DNA of 64,000 bases from CAG-103 sp905215475. Its GTDB lineage: Bacteria; Bacillota; Clostridia; Oscillospirales; Oscillospiraceae. The first letter of the stretch is position 1; every line of letters starts with the position of its first letter. This document shows positions 35,989 through 44,546 of this stretch, one piece after another. Below the pieces are notes generated by a model. The model was given only the letters and a program-made list of their open reading frames with translations. It did no database searches and had not been told where the DNA came from. Where the stretch lies: contig CAJMPW010000005.1 of NCBI GenBank assembly GCA_905215475.1, positions 131,866 through 195,865 on the forward strand, written 5' to 3'. Both the position numbers and the translations under genes were made by a program.

Positions 35989-36930
35989 ATGCCGGACAAC
36001 ACGATCCGCGGCCGCTTCGCGCCCAGCCCGAGCGGGCGGCTGCATCTGGGCAATATGCTGACATTTCTGCTCGCTTGGCTGGACGTGCGCGCACTCGGCG
36101 GGACAATGGTGTTCCGCCTTGAGGATCTCGACCCGGAGCGCAGCTGGGAGCACTATGCAGACCTGATGGCCGACGACCTGCTCTGGCTCGGGCTCGACTG
36201 GGACGAGGGCTGGCGGCCGGGGTCTCAGACCTATCGGCAGGGCACGCGCACGCAGCGCTACACCGCCGCACTCAACGCGCTGACGGAGCGCGGCATGGTG
36301 TATGACTGCTATTGCAGCCGCGCAGAGCGTCTGGCCGCGAGCGCGCCGCACCCTGGTGAGCCGCGCGAGGCCGGCTGCCCCTGCCGGACGCTGTCAGAGC
36401 AGGAGGTGCAAAAGCGCCTGCGCATGGGGCGTCACGCGGCAAAAAAGCTGGAAGTCTCCGATGCGGACATCACCTTCATCGACGGGCATTTTGGTGCACA
36501 GAGCGCCGCGCTGCGGCGCGGGCGCGACGATTTTCTCATCCGGCGTTCAGATGGGGTGTTTGCCTACCAGCTCGCCGTGAGCGCGGACGATCTCGACATG
36601 GGCATCACGCGCGTCGTACGTGCGCGCGACCTGCTGGATTCCACACCGCGGCAGATCTGGCTGATCGAAACGCTCGGCGGTCAAGCGCCGGAATATGCGC
36701 ACGCGCCGCTGCTTGTCGCACCGGACGGGCGCAAGCTCTCCAAGCGCGAGGGAGACCTGAACATGGAGGCGCTGCGGCAAAAATACACGCCCGAGCAGCT
36801 GACCGGCAAGCTTGCAATGCTCGCCGGACTGCGCCCGACGGACGCACCGGTGAAGGCGGCAGAGCTGGCGGCGGACTTTTCCTGGGACAAGGTGCCGCGG
36901 GCGGACATCCCGATCCCGGAGGATTTTTAA
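35989..36930 (+). CDS. gluQ: Glutamyl-Q tRNA(Asp) synthetase
   Basis: A 313-residue GluRS paralogue lacking the anticodon-binding domain; it attaches glutamate to queuosine in tRNA-Asp. The HIGH-like motif is HLGN, preceded by RFAPSPSGRL, and the KMSKS-like motif is KLSKREG. A zinc site is suggested by CYCSRAERL and CPCRTL. Start: ATG 35989 after CGGAGGA. Monocistronic. Length and the missing C-terminal domain separate it from GltX. Confidence 0.93.
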   Translation: MPDNTIRGRFAPSPSGRLHLGNMLTFLLAWLDVRALGGTMVFRLEDLDPERSWEHYADLMADDLLWLGLDWDEGWRPGSQTYRQGTRTQRYTAALNALTERGMVYDCYCSRAERLAASAPHPGEPREAGCPCRTLSEQEVQKRLRMGRHAAKKLEVSDADITFIDGHFGAQSAALRRGRDDFLIRRSDGVFAYQLAVSADDLDMGITRVVRARDLLDSTPRQIWLIETLGGQAPEYAHAPLLVAPDGRKLSKREGDLNMEALRQKYTPEQLTGKLAMLAGLRPTDAPVKAAELAADFSWDKVPRADIPIPEDF

Positions 36931-36944
36931 TATGAGACGCACAG

Positions 36945-36974
36945 TGGGCGCATCCAGACGGATGCGCCCATTTT
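36945..36974 (+). terminator. Intrinsic terminator after gluQ
   Basis: TGGGCGCATCC / GGATGCGCCCA with a 4-base loop, followed by TTTT. It lies between convergent gluQ and gatD. Confidence 0.82.
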
Positions 36975-36982
36975 GCACGCCA

Positions 36983-37726
36983 TTATTTTTTCGTCAGCCG
37001 CTGCACCATGGTGTCGTGCGCGGCACGCTCGGCAGCATCGTCGAGTGGCTGCAGCTCCAGCTCCGGATAGCGGCCATGCAGCGCCGTCGTGAGCAGGTGG
37101 TCGCAAAACTCCGGGTTTTTCGGCAGCACCGGGCCATGGCTGTATGTGCCGAAGACGTTTTGATAGCGCACGCCCTCAAAGCCGTCCTCCCCGTTGTTGC
37201 CGCCGCCGACGAGCACCTTGCCGAGCGGCGACACGCCGCTGCCGAGGTAGGTCTTGCCGCTGTGGTTTTCAAAGCCGACGACCGTACTGCCACCGGACTC
37301 CGGCAGGCACTCGAAGAGCGTGTTGCCGATCATGCGCTCCTTCGCCCCGACGGTGTAATAGTCGATCGCGCCGATGAAATCGCACTGCTTGCCGTCCCAC
37401 GTGCGGTAGTAGCTGCCGAGCATCTGATAGCCGCCGCAGATGGCCAGAAACGTCTTGCCGTCGGCGATGGCGGCCTTGATCTCGCCGCCCTTTCCGGCGC
37501 GCAGATCGGACAGGAGCACCTCCTGCTCAAAGTCCTGACCGCCGCCGACGAAAAACAGATCAAACTGTGTGAAATCTGCCTTCTGGCCGACCGTGACCCC
37601 CGTCACCTCGGCGTCGATGCCGCGCCACTCGAGGCGGCGGCGCAGACACAGGAGGTTGCCCCGGTCGCCGTAGAGGTTCAGAAGATCCGGGTACAAATGG
37701 CAGATGCGCAGGGTCTTTTCGCTCAT
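36983..37726 (-). CDS. gatD: Lipid II isoglutaminyl synthase, glutaminase subunit GatD
   Basis: A 247-residue class I glutamine amidotransferase-like (CobB/CobQ type) protein. The nucleophile is in LAICGGYQMLG and the catalytic His in GTYSHGPVLP. N-terminal LRICHLYPDLLNLYGDRGN is a GatD hallmark. It supplies ammonia to MurT for amidation of D-Glu in lipid II. The ATG at 37726 overlaps the murT stop by four bases. Confidence 0.95.
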   Translation of the reverse strand: MSEKTLRICHLYPDLLNLYGDRGNLLCLRRRLEWRGIDAEVTGVTVGQKADFTQFDLFFVGGGQDFEQEVLLSDLRAGKGGEIKAAIADGKTFLAICGGYQMLGSYYRTWDGKQCDFIGAIDYYTVGAKERMIGNTLFECLPESGGSTVVGFENHSGKTYLGSGVSPLGKVLVGGGNNGEDGFEGVRYQNVFGTYSHGPVLPKNPEFCDHLLTTALHGRYPELELQPLDDAAERAAHDTMVQRLTKK

Positions 37727-39093
37727 TCCCAGAACTCCTTTCCGCCGAGCTGCTTTTGCAGCCGGCCGCGCAGATCCAGCATGGCCGTGTAGGTCGGCAT
37801 GATGAACACCGGGTATTCCGATGCGCACATCGCGTCGATCAACGGGTCATAATCGTAAAACACTTCGATGCGTGTCTCGTCCACGCCCGCATATTTCAGG
37901 CGCAGGCGCATATCGTCGGCACGCACACCGGACACATACACGTGCCGCAGGTGTTCGCCCATGGCGGCAAGCCGCTCAAAGTCGGCATCCCAGATCCACG
38001 AGACATCCGTGCCGTCGGCGTCGCGGTCGTTGAGGCAGACGACAAACGTCGCATCCTCGTTCAGCCCGGCGAGATAGCGCATGGTCTGGTTGCAGCCGGC
38101 GGGGTTTTTCACGAGCATCATGCGGCCGGGCCTGCCGCGCAGATCAAATTTCTCCATGCGGCCAAAGCCGCAGCCGAACGCACCGAGGGCGTGCACGATC
38201 GCCTCCGGCGCGAAGCCAAACGCAGACAGCGCGGCCGCAGAGCCGACGGCGTTATAGATGTTGTATGCCGCCGGGAGGTTGATGTGCACGGCGTACTCCT
38301 GTCCGCCGATGGACATGGTAACATCGCTCGTATCCACGCCGAGGCTCTGCACCGCCGTAACGGCGACCTGCGGGGCTTCGCGGTGGTAGCCGCACTTCGG
38401 GCAGCGGAACGCACCCAGATGCCCATAGGTGTGGTAGTCATAGACATACTCGGTCTTGCAATGGATGCAGTGCGGCGCGTCGGACAGCTCCGCCGTACCG
38501 TCGTCGCCGAGCGGCACGTTCACACCAAAGCGCACGACCGGGTTCGGCACCTGCGCCGGGATGGACGCGATGAGCGAACAATCGGCGTTGATGCACAAAA
38601 TGCTCTCCGGCGTGTGGCGAATACCCTCGAGGATGTTATTGAGCGTGTGCGTGATCTCGCCAAAGCGGTCAAGCTGGTCGCGGAAAACATTCGTCGCCAC
38701 AATGACCTCCGGCTTGAGATACTTGAGCACGGTCTTGGACGCCGCCTCGTCGCACTCGATGACGGCAAATTGGCACTTCGGCTTGCCGGTCAGGGTGCTG
38801 TGCATGGCAAACTCCGCCGTGATGCCGGAGATGAGGTTCGCGCCCGAGCGGTTGGAAAAGTAGTTGAGCCCCGCGTCGGCAAAAGCCTGCTCGATCATGC
38901 GGGAGCTGGTCGTTTTGCCGTTCGTGCCGGTGACGAGGATGACGCGCACCCCCCGCGAGAGCACGCCGAGCACCTGCGGGCACACCTTGAGCGCCACACA
39001 GCCGGGAAACGCCGTGCCGCCGCGGCGCAGCAGCCGCAGCAGACCGCGCGAGAGCTTACACAGCAATACTGCAAAAAAAGTTCGGATCTTCAT
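37723..39093 (-). CDS. murT: Lipid II isoglutaminyl synthase, MurT subunit
   Basis: A 456-residue Mur-ligase-like protein. ATP site VTGTNGKTTSSRM, an inserted Cys4 zinc ribbon (CIHCKTEYVYDYHTYGHLG then CPKCGY) and a C-terminal DUF1727 domain (VYVSGVRADDMRLRLKYAGV) are all present. With GatD it converts D-glutamate to D-isoglutamine in lipid II. It lies 33 bases after the phosphatase gene. Confidence 0.95.
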   Translation of the reverse strand: MKIRTFFAVLLCKLSRGLLRLLRRGGTAFPGCVALKVCPQVLGVLSRGVRVILVTGTNGKTTSSRMIEQAFADAGLNYFSNRSGANLISGITAEFAMHSTLTGKPKCQFAVIECDEAASKTVLKYLKPEVIVATNVFRDQLDRFGEITHTLNNILEGIRHTPESILCINADCSLIASIPAQVPNPVVRFGVNVPLGDDGTAELSDAPHCIHCKTEYVYDYHTYGHLGAFRCPKCGYHREAPQVAVTAVQSLGVDTSDVTMSIGGQEYAVHINLPAAYNIYNAVGSAAALSAFGFAPEAIVHALGAFGCGFGRMEKFDLRGRPGRMMLVKNPAGCNQTMRYLAGLNEDATFVVCLNDRDADGTDVSWIWDADFERLAAMGEHLRHVYVSGVRADDMRLRLKYAGVDETRIEVFYDYDPLIDAMCASEYPVFIMPTYTAMLDLRGRLQKQLGGKEFWE

Positions 39094-39126
39094 TCGTTTG
39101 GGTCACTCCGTGAATATCGGCATCTG

Positions 39127-40314
39127 TCAGCAGATGCTCATTTTAACTGTTTTTCCGGCCAGGGTCAGCATATCGCGCAGCTCCTGCACCAACTGCAGCT
39201 TGCGCTCAAAGCTGAACTCGGTATCCTGCTGGGCGAGGTTGCTCGCGTTGCCGAAGAGGACATTGACCTCCGTCGCCTCCTCAAGCAGCATGAGCGCGAG
39301 CTTGGACGCACCGTCTTTCATGTGGGCGAGCTCGAGCGTGTACATACCGTCGGCAAGGTAGTCCTTGATGCGCTCCATCGTCGCGTTGACCGTAACGATC
39401 CCCTCGGTGGTCAGATCCACACCGTGGATCTCGCTCATCGGCGGGACTTCCTCCGTGCCGCTGCCTGGCAGCGTGCGCACCTTCACGCCCAGATATGCCG
39501 CGACGGCGTTGGCCGTGCTGCCGCCGCAGACAACGTGCTTGCCGTCCTTGCCGAAGAACAGGCGCATGGTGCTCAGATCGTCATCCTTGCTCTCGGGCGG
39601 GCCGATCATGACATTGACCGGGCAGCGCTCGCGCAGACGCGCGACGACGACGGTCGTGTCATCGTGCATGGCGTCCATGTCCAGCGTCTTGACGGTCGAG
39701 AGGATGCTGGCCGCCATGCGCTGTGAGGAGACGGTGGGCGAATAGTTGCGCAGGATGAAATCCTCAATATCCTGCCGCGCCCAGCCGGCATCCGTCGTCA
39801 CGCCGCGCCCGGCCTCCGACACACCGTCGCTGAAGAGCACGAGCATATCGCCCACATCAAAGTGCAGGTAGCTCTCGTGCAGTTCCTTTTCCTGGATGAA
39901 GTTGACGGAATAGTTATATTTCCCGATCGCACCGTTGTGCACGAACACGGCGTTCGGGTTGTCATACTGGATCAGGCGCACGCGGCTGCCGGCCGTTTGC
40001 AGGATCGTAAAGGTCGCATAGGCGAGCTTGCGCTCCTTGCACATGGGCAGCGTCTCCGCCACGGTCGTGACGCACTCGTCGATGGGCACATTGCCCTTGA
40101 GCATGGTCGTGAGCATGGTCGCGGTCAGCGTGGAGAGGATGTTCGCCTTGACGCCGCTGCCGAGACCGTCGGAGAGGATGACCGTCGCGTCGGTGTCGTC
40201 CCATTCGAGCACGCACTGGTCGCCGCAGAGCGTCTCCCCGTTTTTGTTGCGGCTGATGACGCTGATGTCCCAGACCGTGTTTCTGCAGCGATTCGTTCGT
40301 TTACGCATCATCAT
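39127..40314 (-). CDS. SpoIIE/PP2C-type serine phosphatase linked to the hydrogenase-like sensor
   Basis: A ~395-residue protein with a PP2C/SpoIIE catalytic domain in the N-terminal half: VILSDGLGSG, VLFSDGVSEA and HDDTTVVVARL carry the metal-binding aspartates. The C-terminal ~150 residues form a second domain I cannot name (GKHVVCGGSTANAVAAYLGV). Three ATG codons in a row (40314, 40311, 40308) follow GAGGA; the start overlaps the end of the upstream gene. Coupling to a hydrogenase-like sensor suggests it dephosphorylates a target in response to H2 or redox state. Confidence 0.82.
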   Translation of the reverse strand: MMMRKRTNRCRNTVWDISVISRNKNGETLCGDQCVLEWDDTDATVILSDGLGSGVKANILSTLTATMLTTMLKGNVPIDECVTTVAETLPMCKERKLAYATFTILQTAGSRVRLIQYDNPNAVFVHNGAIGKYNYSVNFIQEKELHESYLHFDVGDMLVLFSDGVSEAGRGVTTDAGWARQDIEDFILRNYSPTVSSQRMAASILSTVKTLDMDAMHDDTTVVVARLRERCPVNVMIGPPESKDDDLSTMRLFFGKDGKHVVCGGSTANAVAAYLGVKVRTLPGSGTEEVPPMSEIHGVDLTTEGIVTVNATMERIKDYLADGMYTLELAHMKDGASKLALMLLEEATEVNVLFGNASNLAQQDTEFSFERKLQLVQELRDMLTLAGKTVKMSIC

Positions 40315-41992
40315 CGCCGTCCTCATCGAGCATGATGGCTTCCTTCAGATCGTGCACAGCCACCTTGGTCTCCGCCGCCGTTTCACCGAGCAGGCTTGCG
40401 ATCTCGTGGACGATGCGCAGCTGGTTTGCGATGATATCGTCCGCCAGATCGGCCGCATGGATCTTCGTCTTTTGGATCTTGTTGCGGCGCTGCCGCGCCT
40501 TGGTCACATCGCGCATGATGCAGGTAAAGAGCGTGCGCTCCGGATCGCAGATAAAGATGCGCTCCAGATAAACGTTGTAGTCGGCGAGAAAGACCTCGTC
40601 CGTGACCTGTGTCTCATCCTGACTGATCATCTTCACAAAATCGTACTCATCCATAATGCGCGACACCGGATAACCGATGATGTCCGCCGGATCCTTGATG
40701 CCGAAGATCTTGCAGGCCGCCTTGTTGATCTGCTGCACCTTGAGCTTCTTGCTGACCGTGACGATGCCCTCGGGCGAGACGTTGATGATCTTCTCAGAGT
40801 AGGTCTCGGCGCGCTCTTTCATATAGGGCATACACATACTGATCTCGGCACGCCCCTCATAGACGGCGATGGCCTTGTCGCGGCAGGTGCGGTAACCGCA
40901 CAGACCGCAGTTGAGCTCATCCGCCGGGCTGAATTTGCCCATCTTGCGCAGGATGCCGTTGATGACGGATTCCGGCGGCAGATCGGTCGGATGCTTCTTG
41001 TCGATGAGCACGCGGCGCATATTGACCGGCTCCTGAATATCGAAGTTCTTGCTGCCGTTGGCGCTCTGGATGACGCGGCGGCGCGACTCGAGCAGATTCG
41101 TATGCTTTTGCCGGAACGCGAGACCGCCGACACAGTTGCCGTGACAGGCGGCGATTTCGATAAAGCAGTTGCGCAGCTCACCATTGACAACGCTCTTGAG
41201 CGTCTGGATGCTGTCGTCCAGACCGTCAAGGAACAGGTAATCACGCCCGGAATCCAGCGCCATGGAGTGCAGGACGCCGTTTGTGATCGTATAGCCGCGT
41301 GAGAGCATCGGCTCATCCGCCGGGACGTTCGGATCGACCGCGACACCGGCCTCGTTCATCCATTCCTCCAGCTCCGTGAAGGTGATGTCATAATCGGCGC
41401 CGACGCTCTCAAAGCGCGTCGTCTCCTCCTTCTTGGAGATGCAGGGGCTGATATAGACAATGGTCGCGCCCGGATAACGCTCGCGCAGCAGCACAGCATG
41501 TGCCTGCATCGGCGAGAGCACCGGGGCGAGATATGGCAGCGCCTCGGGCAGGTGCTTTTCCACATAGAGAACGATCGTCGAACAGCCGGACGTGATGATC
41601 GGCGCATCCCCCGGCTGGGCGGCGAGCTTTTCAAGCTCTTTCTTGACCAGATAAGCGCCCTCGGCAGTTTCGTGCGCCGCCGCAAAGCCGAGCGCCTTGA
41701 GCGGTTTTTCGATGCCCTGAAAACCGGGGGTGTCAAAATAGGCGATGTACGACGAGTCGACGCTCACGACGACCTGCTTGCCGGAGGCGATCAGCTCCCG
41801 GATCTGACTGACGTCGCTGATGTCCTCTTTTGCGTGCTGCGGGCAGACGGACACGCAGTTGCCGCAGAGAATGCAGTCGCTGGAAATGATCTGTGCGTGA
41901 CCCTGATAGACGCGGATGGACTTGACCGGGCAGAACCGGACGCATTTGTAGCAGTTTTTGCAGTTGGCCTGTTTGAAACGCAGAACATCCAT
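40301..41992 (-). CDS. [FeFe]-hydrogenase-like sensory protein with PAS domain
   Basis: A 563-residue protein. Order: two [4Fe-4S] ferredoxin motifs (CKNCYKCVRFCP; CILCGNCVSVCP), an H-cluster-type domain, a third Fe-S domain (CGLCGYRTCRDKA) and a PAS domain (about 410-490). H-cluster motifs are TSGCS, SPCISKKEE and ACHGNCVGG: the four ligand cysteines remain, but the proton-relay Cys of L1 is Gly. This pattern with a PAS domain and an adjacent phosphatase matches sensory (group C, phosphatase-linked) [FeFe] hydrogenases rather than a turnover enzyme. The GGGAG site precedes ATG 41992. Confidence 0.87.
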   Translation of the reverse strand: MDVLRFKQANCKNCYKCVRFCPVKSIRVYQGHAQIISSDCILCGNCVSVCPQHAKEDISDVSQIRELIASGKQVVVSVDSSYIAYFDTPGFQGIEKPLKALGFAAAHETAEGAYLVKKELEKLAAQPGDAPIITSGCSTIVLYVEKHLPEALPYLAPVLSPMQAHAVLLRERYPGATIVYISPCISKKEETTRFESVGADYDITFTELEEWMNEAGVAVDPNVPADEPMLSRGYTITNGVLHSMALDSGRDYLFLDGLDDSIQTLKSVVNGELRNCFIEIAACHGNCVGGLAFRQKHTNLLESRRRVIQSANGSKNFDIQEPVNMRRVLIDKKHPTDLPPESVINGILRKMGKFSPADELNCGLCGYRTCRDKAIAVYEGRAEISMCMPYMKERAETYSEKIINVSPEGIVTVSKKLKVQQINKAACKIFGIKDPADIIGYPVSRIMDEYDFVKMISQDETQVTDEVFLADYNVYLERIFICDPERTLFTCIMRDVTKARQRRNKIQKTKIHAADLADDIIANQLRIVHEIASLLGETAAETKVAVHDLKEAIMLDEDGDDDA

Positions 41993-42010
41993 GGGGCTCC
42001 CGCCTTTCTG

Positions 42011-42046
42011 TGAAATTTCACGAGTTCCGTTTCACGTTTTCTCACG
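42011..42046. promoter_or_regulatory. Three TTTCACG-type repeats upstream of the sensor gene
   Basis: TTTCACG at 42016 and 42030 and TCTCACG at 42040; the first is also half of the palindrome GTGAAATTTCAC (42010-42021). They end about 20 bases before the start codon at 41992. Candidate operator; no regulator is identified. Confidence 0.35.
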
Positions 42047-42122
42047 ATTTCTATTTTTTTAATGTACCACAAAATTCCCTCCCGCACAACCCCCGCACGG
42101 CACAAGACACCCCCGTTGCCCG

Positions 42123-42151
42123 AAAAAAATGCGCACGGAAAACCGTGCGCA
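42123..42151 (-). terminator. Intrinsic terminator after the PPC-domain gene
   Basis: TGCGCACGG / CCGTGCGCA with a 4-base loop and T7 on the minus strand. Confidence 0.9.
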
Positions 42152-42165
42152 CTTTAAGCCGTTTT

Positions 42166-42585
42166 TCAGAACTGAAACAGGTTCAACCCGATCTCCTCGC
42201 TGTGGAAGCGGTCGACCCGTCCGTCGATGAGCGTGATGACCATCTCGCAGGTGGCGCTGACGACGGCGCGGTTCAGGTGTCCGCCGAACACCTCGCCTCG
42301 CTCGTTTCCGGCGCTCATATGCAGGTGCGCATAAAACGCGCCGTCCATCGTGTTGATGGTGCCGGTCAGCGAGACGATCTCGAAATCGCCCGTGAAGGAA
42401 TTTGCGTGGTACTGCTTTTCGGCCGTGTGGAACACGCCGACCGTAAACGCCCCCACCGCGCCGAGTGCCTGCACGCTCGCAAGCTTGATCTGCTCGGCCT
42501 GCGCGATGGTCGCGACCTGCTCAAGCACCTCTTCCCCACGGTCGATGCGGGCGACGATGGTGTTATCAAATCTTCTGTATTCCAT
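42166..42585 (-). CDS. PPC (DUF296) domain protein
   Basis: A 139-residue protein of the PPC/DUF296 family. Segments VARIDRGEEVLEQVATIAQ, ASVQALGAVGAFTVG, HLHMSAGNERGEVFGGHL and the metal-site histidines within it match. Bacterial members are small trimeric proteins annotated as DNA-binding by analogy with plant AT-hook proteins; their real role is unclear. It is a single-gene unit closed by a terminator. Confidence 0.88.
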   Translation of the reverse strand: MEYRRFDNTIVARIDRGEEVLEQVATIAQAEQIKLASVQALGAVGAFTVGVFHTAEKQYHANSFTGDFEIVSLTGTINTMDGAFYAHLHMSAGNERGEVFGGHLNRAVVSATCEMVITLIDGRVDRFHSEEIGLNLFQF

Positions 42586-42656
42586 GGCTCTGCCTCCTGA
42601 TATATGAACTGACTGCGGTCATTATACCGCGCGCAAGATCCGCTTGCAAGACCATG

Positions 42657-44546
42657 TTACTCCAGTTCGAACGCGCCGGTGTAGAGCTGATAGTAGACGC
42701 CCTTTTCCGCGATGAGCTTGGCGTGGTCTCCGCGCTCGATGATGCGGCCGTGATCGAGCACCATGATGACGTCGGCATTCTTGACCGTCGAGAGCCGGTG
42801 CGCGATGACGAACACCGTGCGCCCCTGCATGAGCTTATCCATGCCGCTTTGCACGAGCGCTTCCGTGCGGGTGTCGATGGAGCTCGTCGCCTCGTCGAGG
42901 ATCATGACCGGCGGGTCGGACACGGCCGCGCGCGCAATGCTCAGAAGCTGCCGCTGCCCCTGACTCAGGCCGCTGCCGTCGCCCTTGAGCACGGTGTTGT
43001 AGCCGTCGGGCAGCATACGGATGAAGTGGTCGGCGTTGGCAAGCTTTGCAGCGGCGATGCATTCCGCATCCGTCGCAGTCGGATTGCCGTAGCGGATGTT
43101 TTCCATGACCGTGCCGGTAAAGAGGTTCACATCCTGCAGCACGATGCCGAGGCTTCGGCGCAGGTCCGCCTTGCAGATTTTATTGATGTTGATGCCGTCA
43201 TAGCGGATCTTACCGTCGGCAATGTCGTAAAAGCGGTTGATGAGGTTCGTGATCGTCGTCTTTCCGGCACCGGTCGCGCCGACAAAGGCGACCTTTTGGC
43301 CGGGCTCTGCGTAGAGCGTGATGTCATGCAGGACCTCATGATCCGGCGTGTAGCCAAAGTCCACGTGGTCGAACACGACGCGCCCGGCGAGCTTTGTGTA
43401 CGTGATCGAGCCGTCGCTGTGCGGGTGTTTCCACGCCCAGAGACCGGTATGCTCCGCCGTTTCCACGAGCGCACCGTTTTCCTCTCTGGCGTTGACCAGG
43501 GTCACATAGCCGTCGTCCGTCTCCGGCTGCGCGTCCATGAATGCGAAGATGCGCGATGCGCCGGCCAGCGCCGTGACGATGGAGTTAAATTGGTTGGAGA
43601 TCTGCGAGATGGGGTTTGTAAACCCGCGCGAGAGCGTGAGGAACGACGCGATCATGCCGAGCGTGAGCGTGTTCATGCCCGTCAGACCGAGGTTCGGCGT
43701 GCCGGCGATCGCCATGGTGCCGCCGACGACGGCGATGATGACATACTGCAGATAGCCGACGGCGTTCATCATCGGCATCATGCCGTTGGCCATGCCGCTG
43801 GCACGTGCGGCGTTTTCCGCCCAGACGCGGTTGCGGCGGCGCAGCTCCGCCTTGCTCTGCTCCTCGTGGCAAAAGACCTTGACAACCTTCTGACCGTTGA
43901 TCATCTCCTCGACATAGCCGTTGAGATCGGCCAGCGCCGTCTGCTGCGCCATGAAGTAGCCGCCGATGCGGCCGGTGAGCTTGCGCACGAACACGAGGAT
44001 GAGCGCCATGACCGCACACACGATCAGCGTCAGCCAGACGCTGATGTACAGCATACAGAAAAACACGACCGTCAGCGTAAACACCGACGACACGAGCTGC
44101 GCCATAGACTGCGCGATCATCTGGCGCAGCGTGTCGGTATCGTTTGTGTACAGGCTCATGATGTCGCCGTGCGTATGCGTGTCAAAATAGCGGATGGACA
44201 GGCGCTGCATCTTGGCAAACATCTCATCGCGGATGCGCTTGAGCGTGCCCTGCGCGATCGTGACCATGCGGCGGTTATACAGCCATGTGGCCAGCGTACC
44301 GATGAGGTACACGCAGCCGATGGTGATCAGTGCGCGGATCAGTCCGGAAAAATCCGGCGACGCCGTGCCAAGCATGGGCACGATATAGCCGTCGATCAGC
44401 TTTTGCAGGAACATGGACGAGGCCGCACCTGCGATCGCGCTCAGCAGGATGCAGACCGTCACGAGTACGAGCGTGCCCTTATAGGCGCGCATATACGACA
44501 GCAGGCGTTTGAGCGTCCGGCCGTCAAATTTCGGGCGTTCACGCAT
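42657..44546 (-). CDS. ABC exporter half-transporter, catalytic-site subunit
   Basis: A 629-residue fusion of six membrane helices (residues ~20-320) and an ATPase domain: Walker A VGATGAGKTT, signature LSQGQRQLLSIA and Walker B VMILDEATSSID with the catalytic Glu. It pairs with the product of the upstream gene as a heterodimeric multidrug-type exporter. The ATG at 44546 has GGGAGG upstream and overlaps the partner stop by eight bases. Controlled by the MarR gene at the head of the operon. Confidence 0.9.
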   Translation of the reverse strand: MRERPKFDGRTLKRLLSYMRAYKGTLVLVTVCILLSAIAGAASSMFLQKLIDGYIVPMLGTASPDFSGLIRALITIGCVYLIGTLATWLYNRRMVTIAQGTLKRIRDEMFAKMQRLSIRYFDTHTHGDIMSLYTNDTDTLRQMIAQSMAQLVSSVFTLTVVFFCMLYISVWLTLIVCAVMALILVFVRKLTGRIGGYFMAQQTALADLNGYVEEMINGQKVVKVFCHEEQSKAELRRRNRVWAENAARASGMANGMMPMMNAVGYLQYVIIAVVGGTMAIAGTPNLGLTGMNTLTLGMIASFLTLSRGFTNPISQISNQFNSIVTALAGASRIFAFMDAQPETDDGYVTLVNAREENGALVETAEHTGLWAWKHPHSDGSITYTKLAGRVVFDHVDFGYTPDHEVLHDITLYAEPGQKVAFVGATGAGKTTITNLINRFYDIADGKIRYDGININKICKADLRRSLGIVLQDVNLFTGTVMENIRYGNPTATDAECIAAAKLANADHFIRMLPDGYNTVLKGDGSGLSQGQRQLLSIARAAVSDPPVMILDEATSSIDTRTEALVQSGMDKLMQGRTVFVIAHRLSTVKNADVIMVLDHGRIIERGDHAKLIAEKGVYYQLYTGAFELE

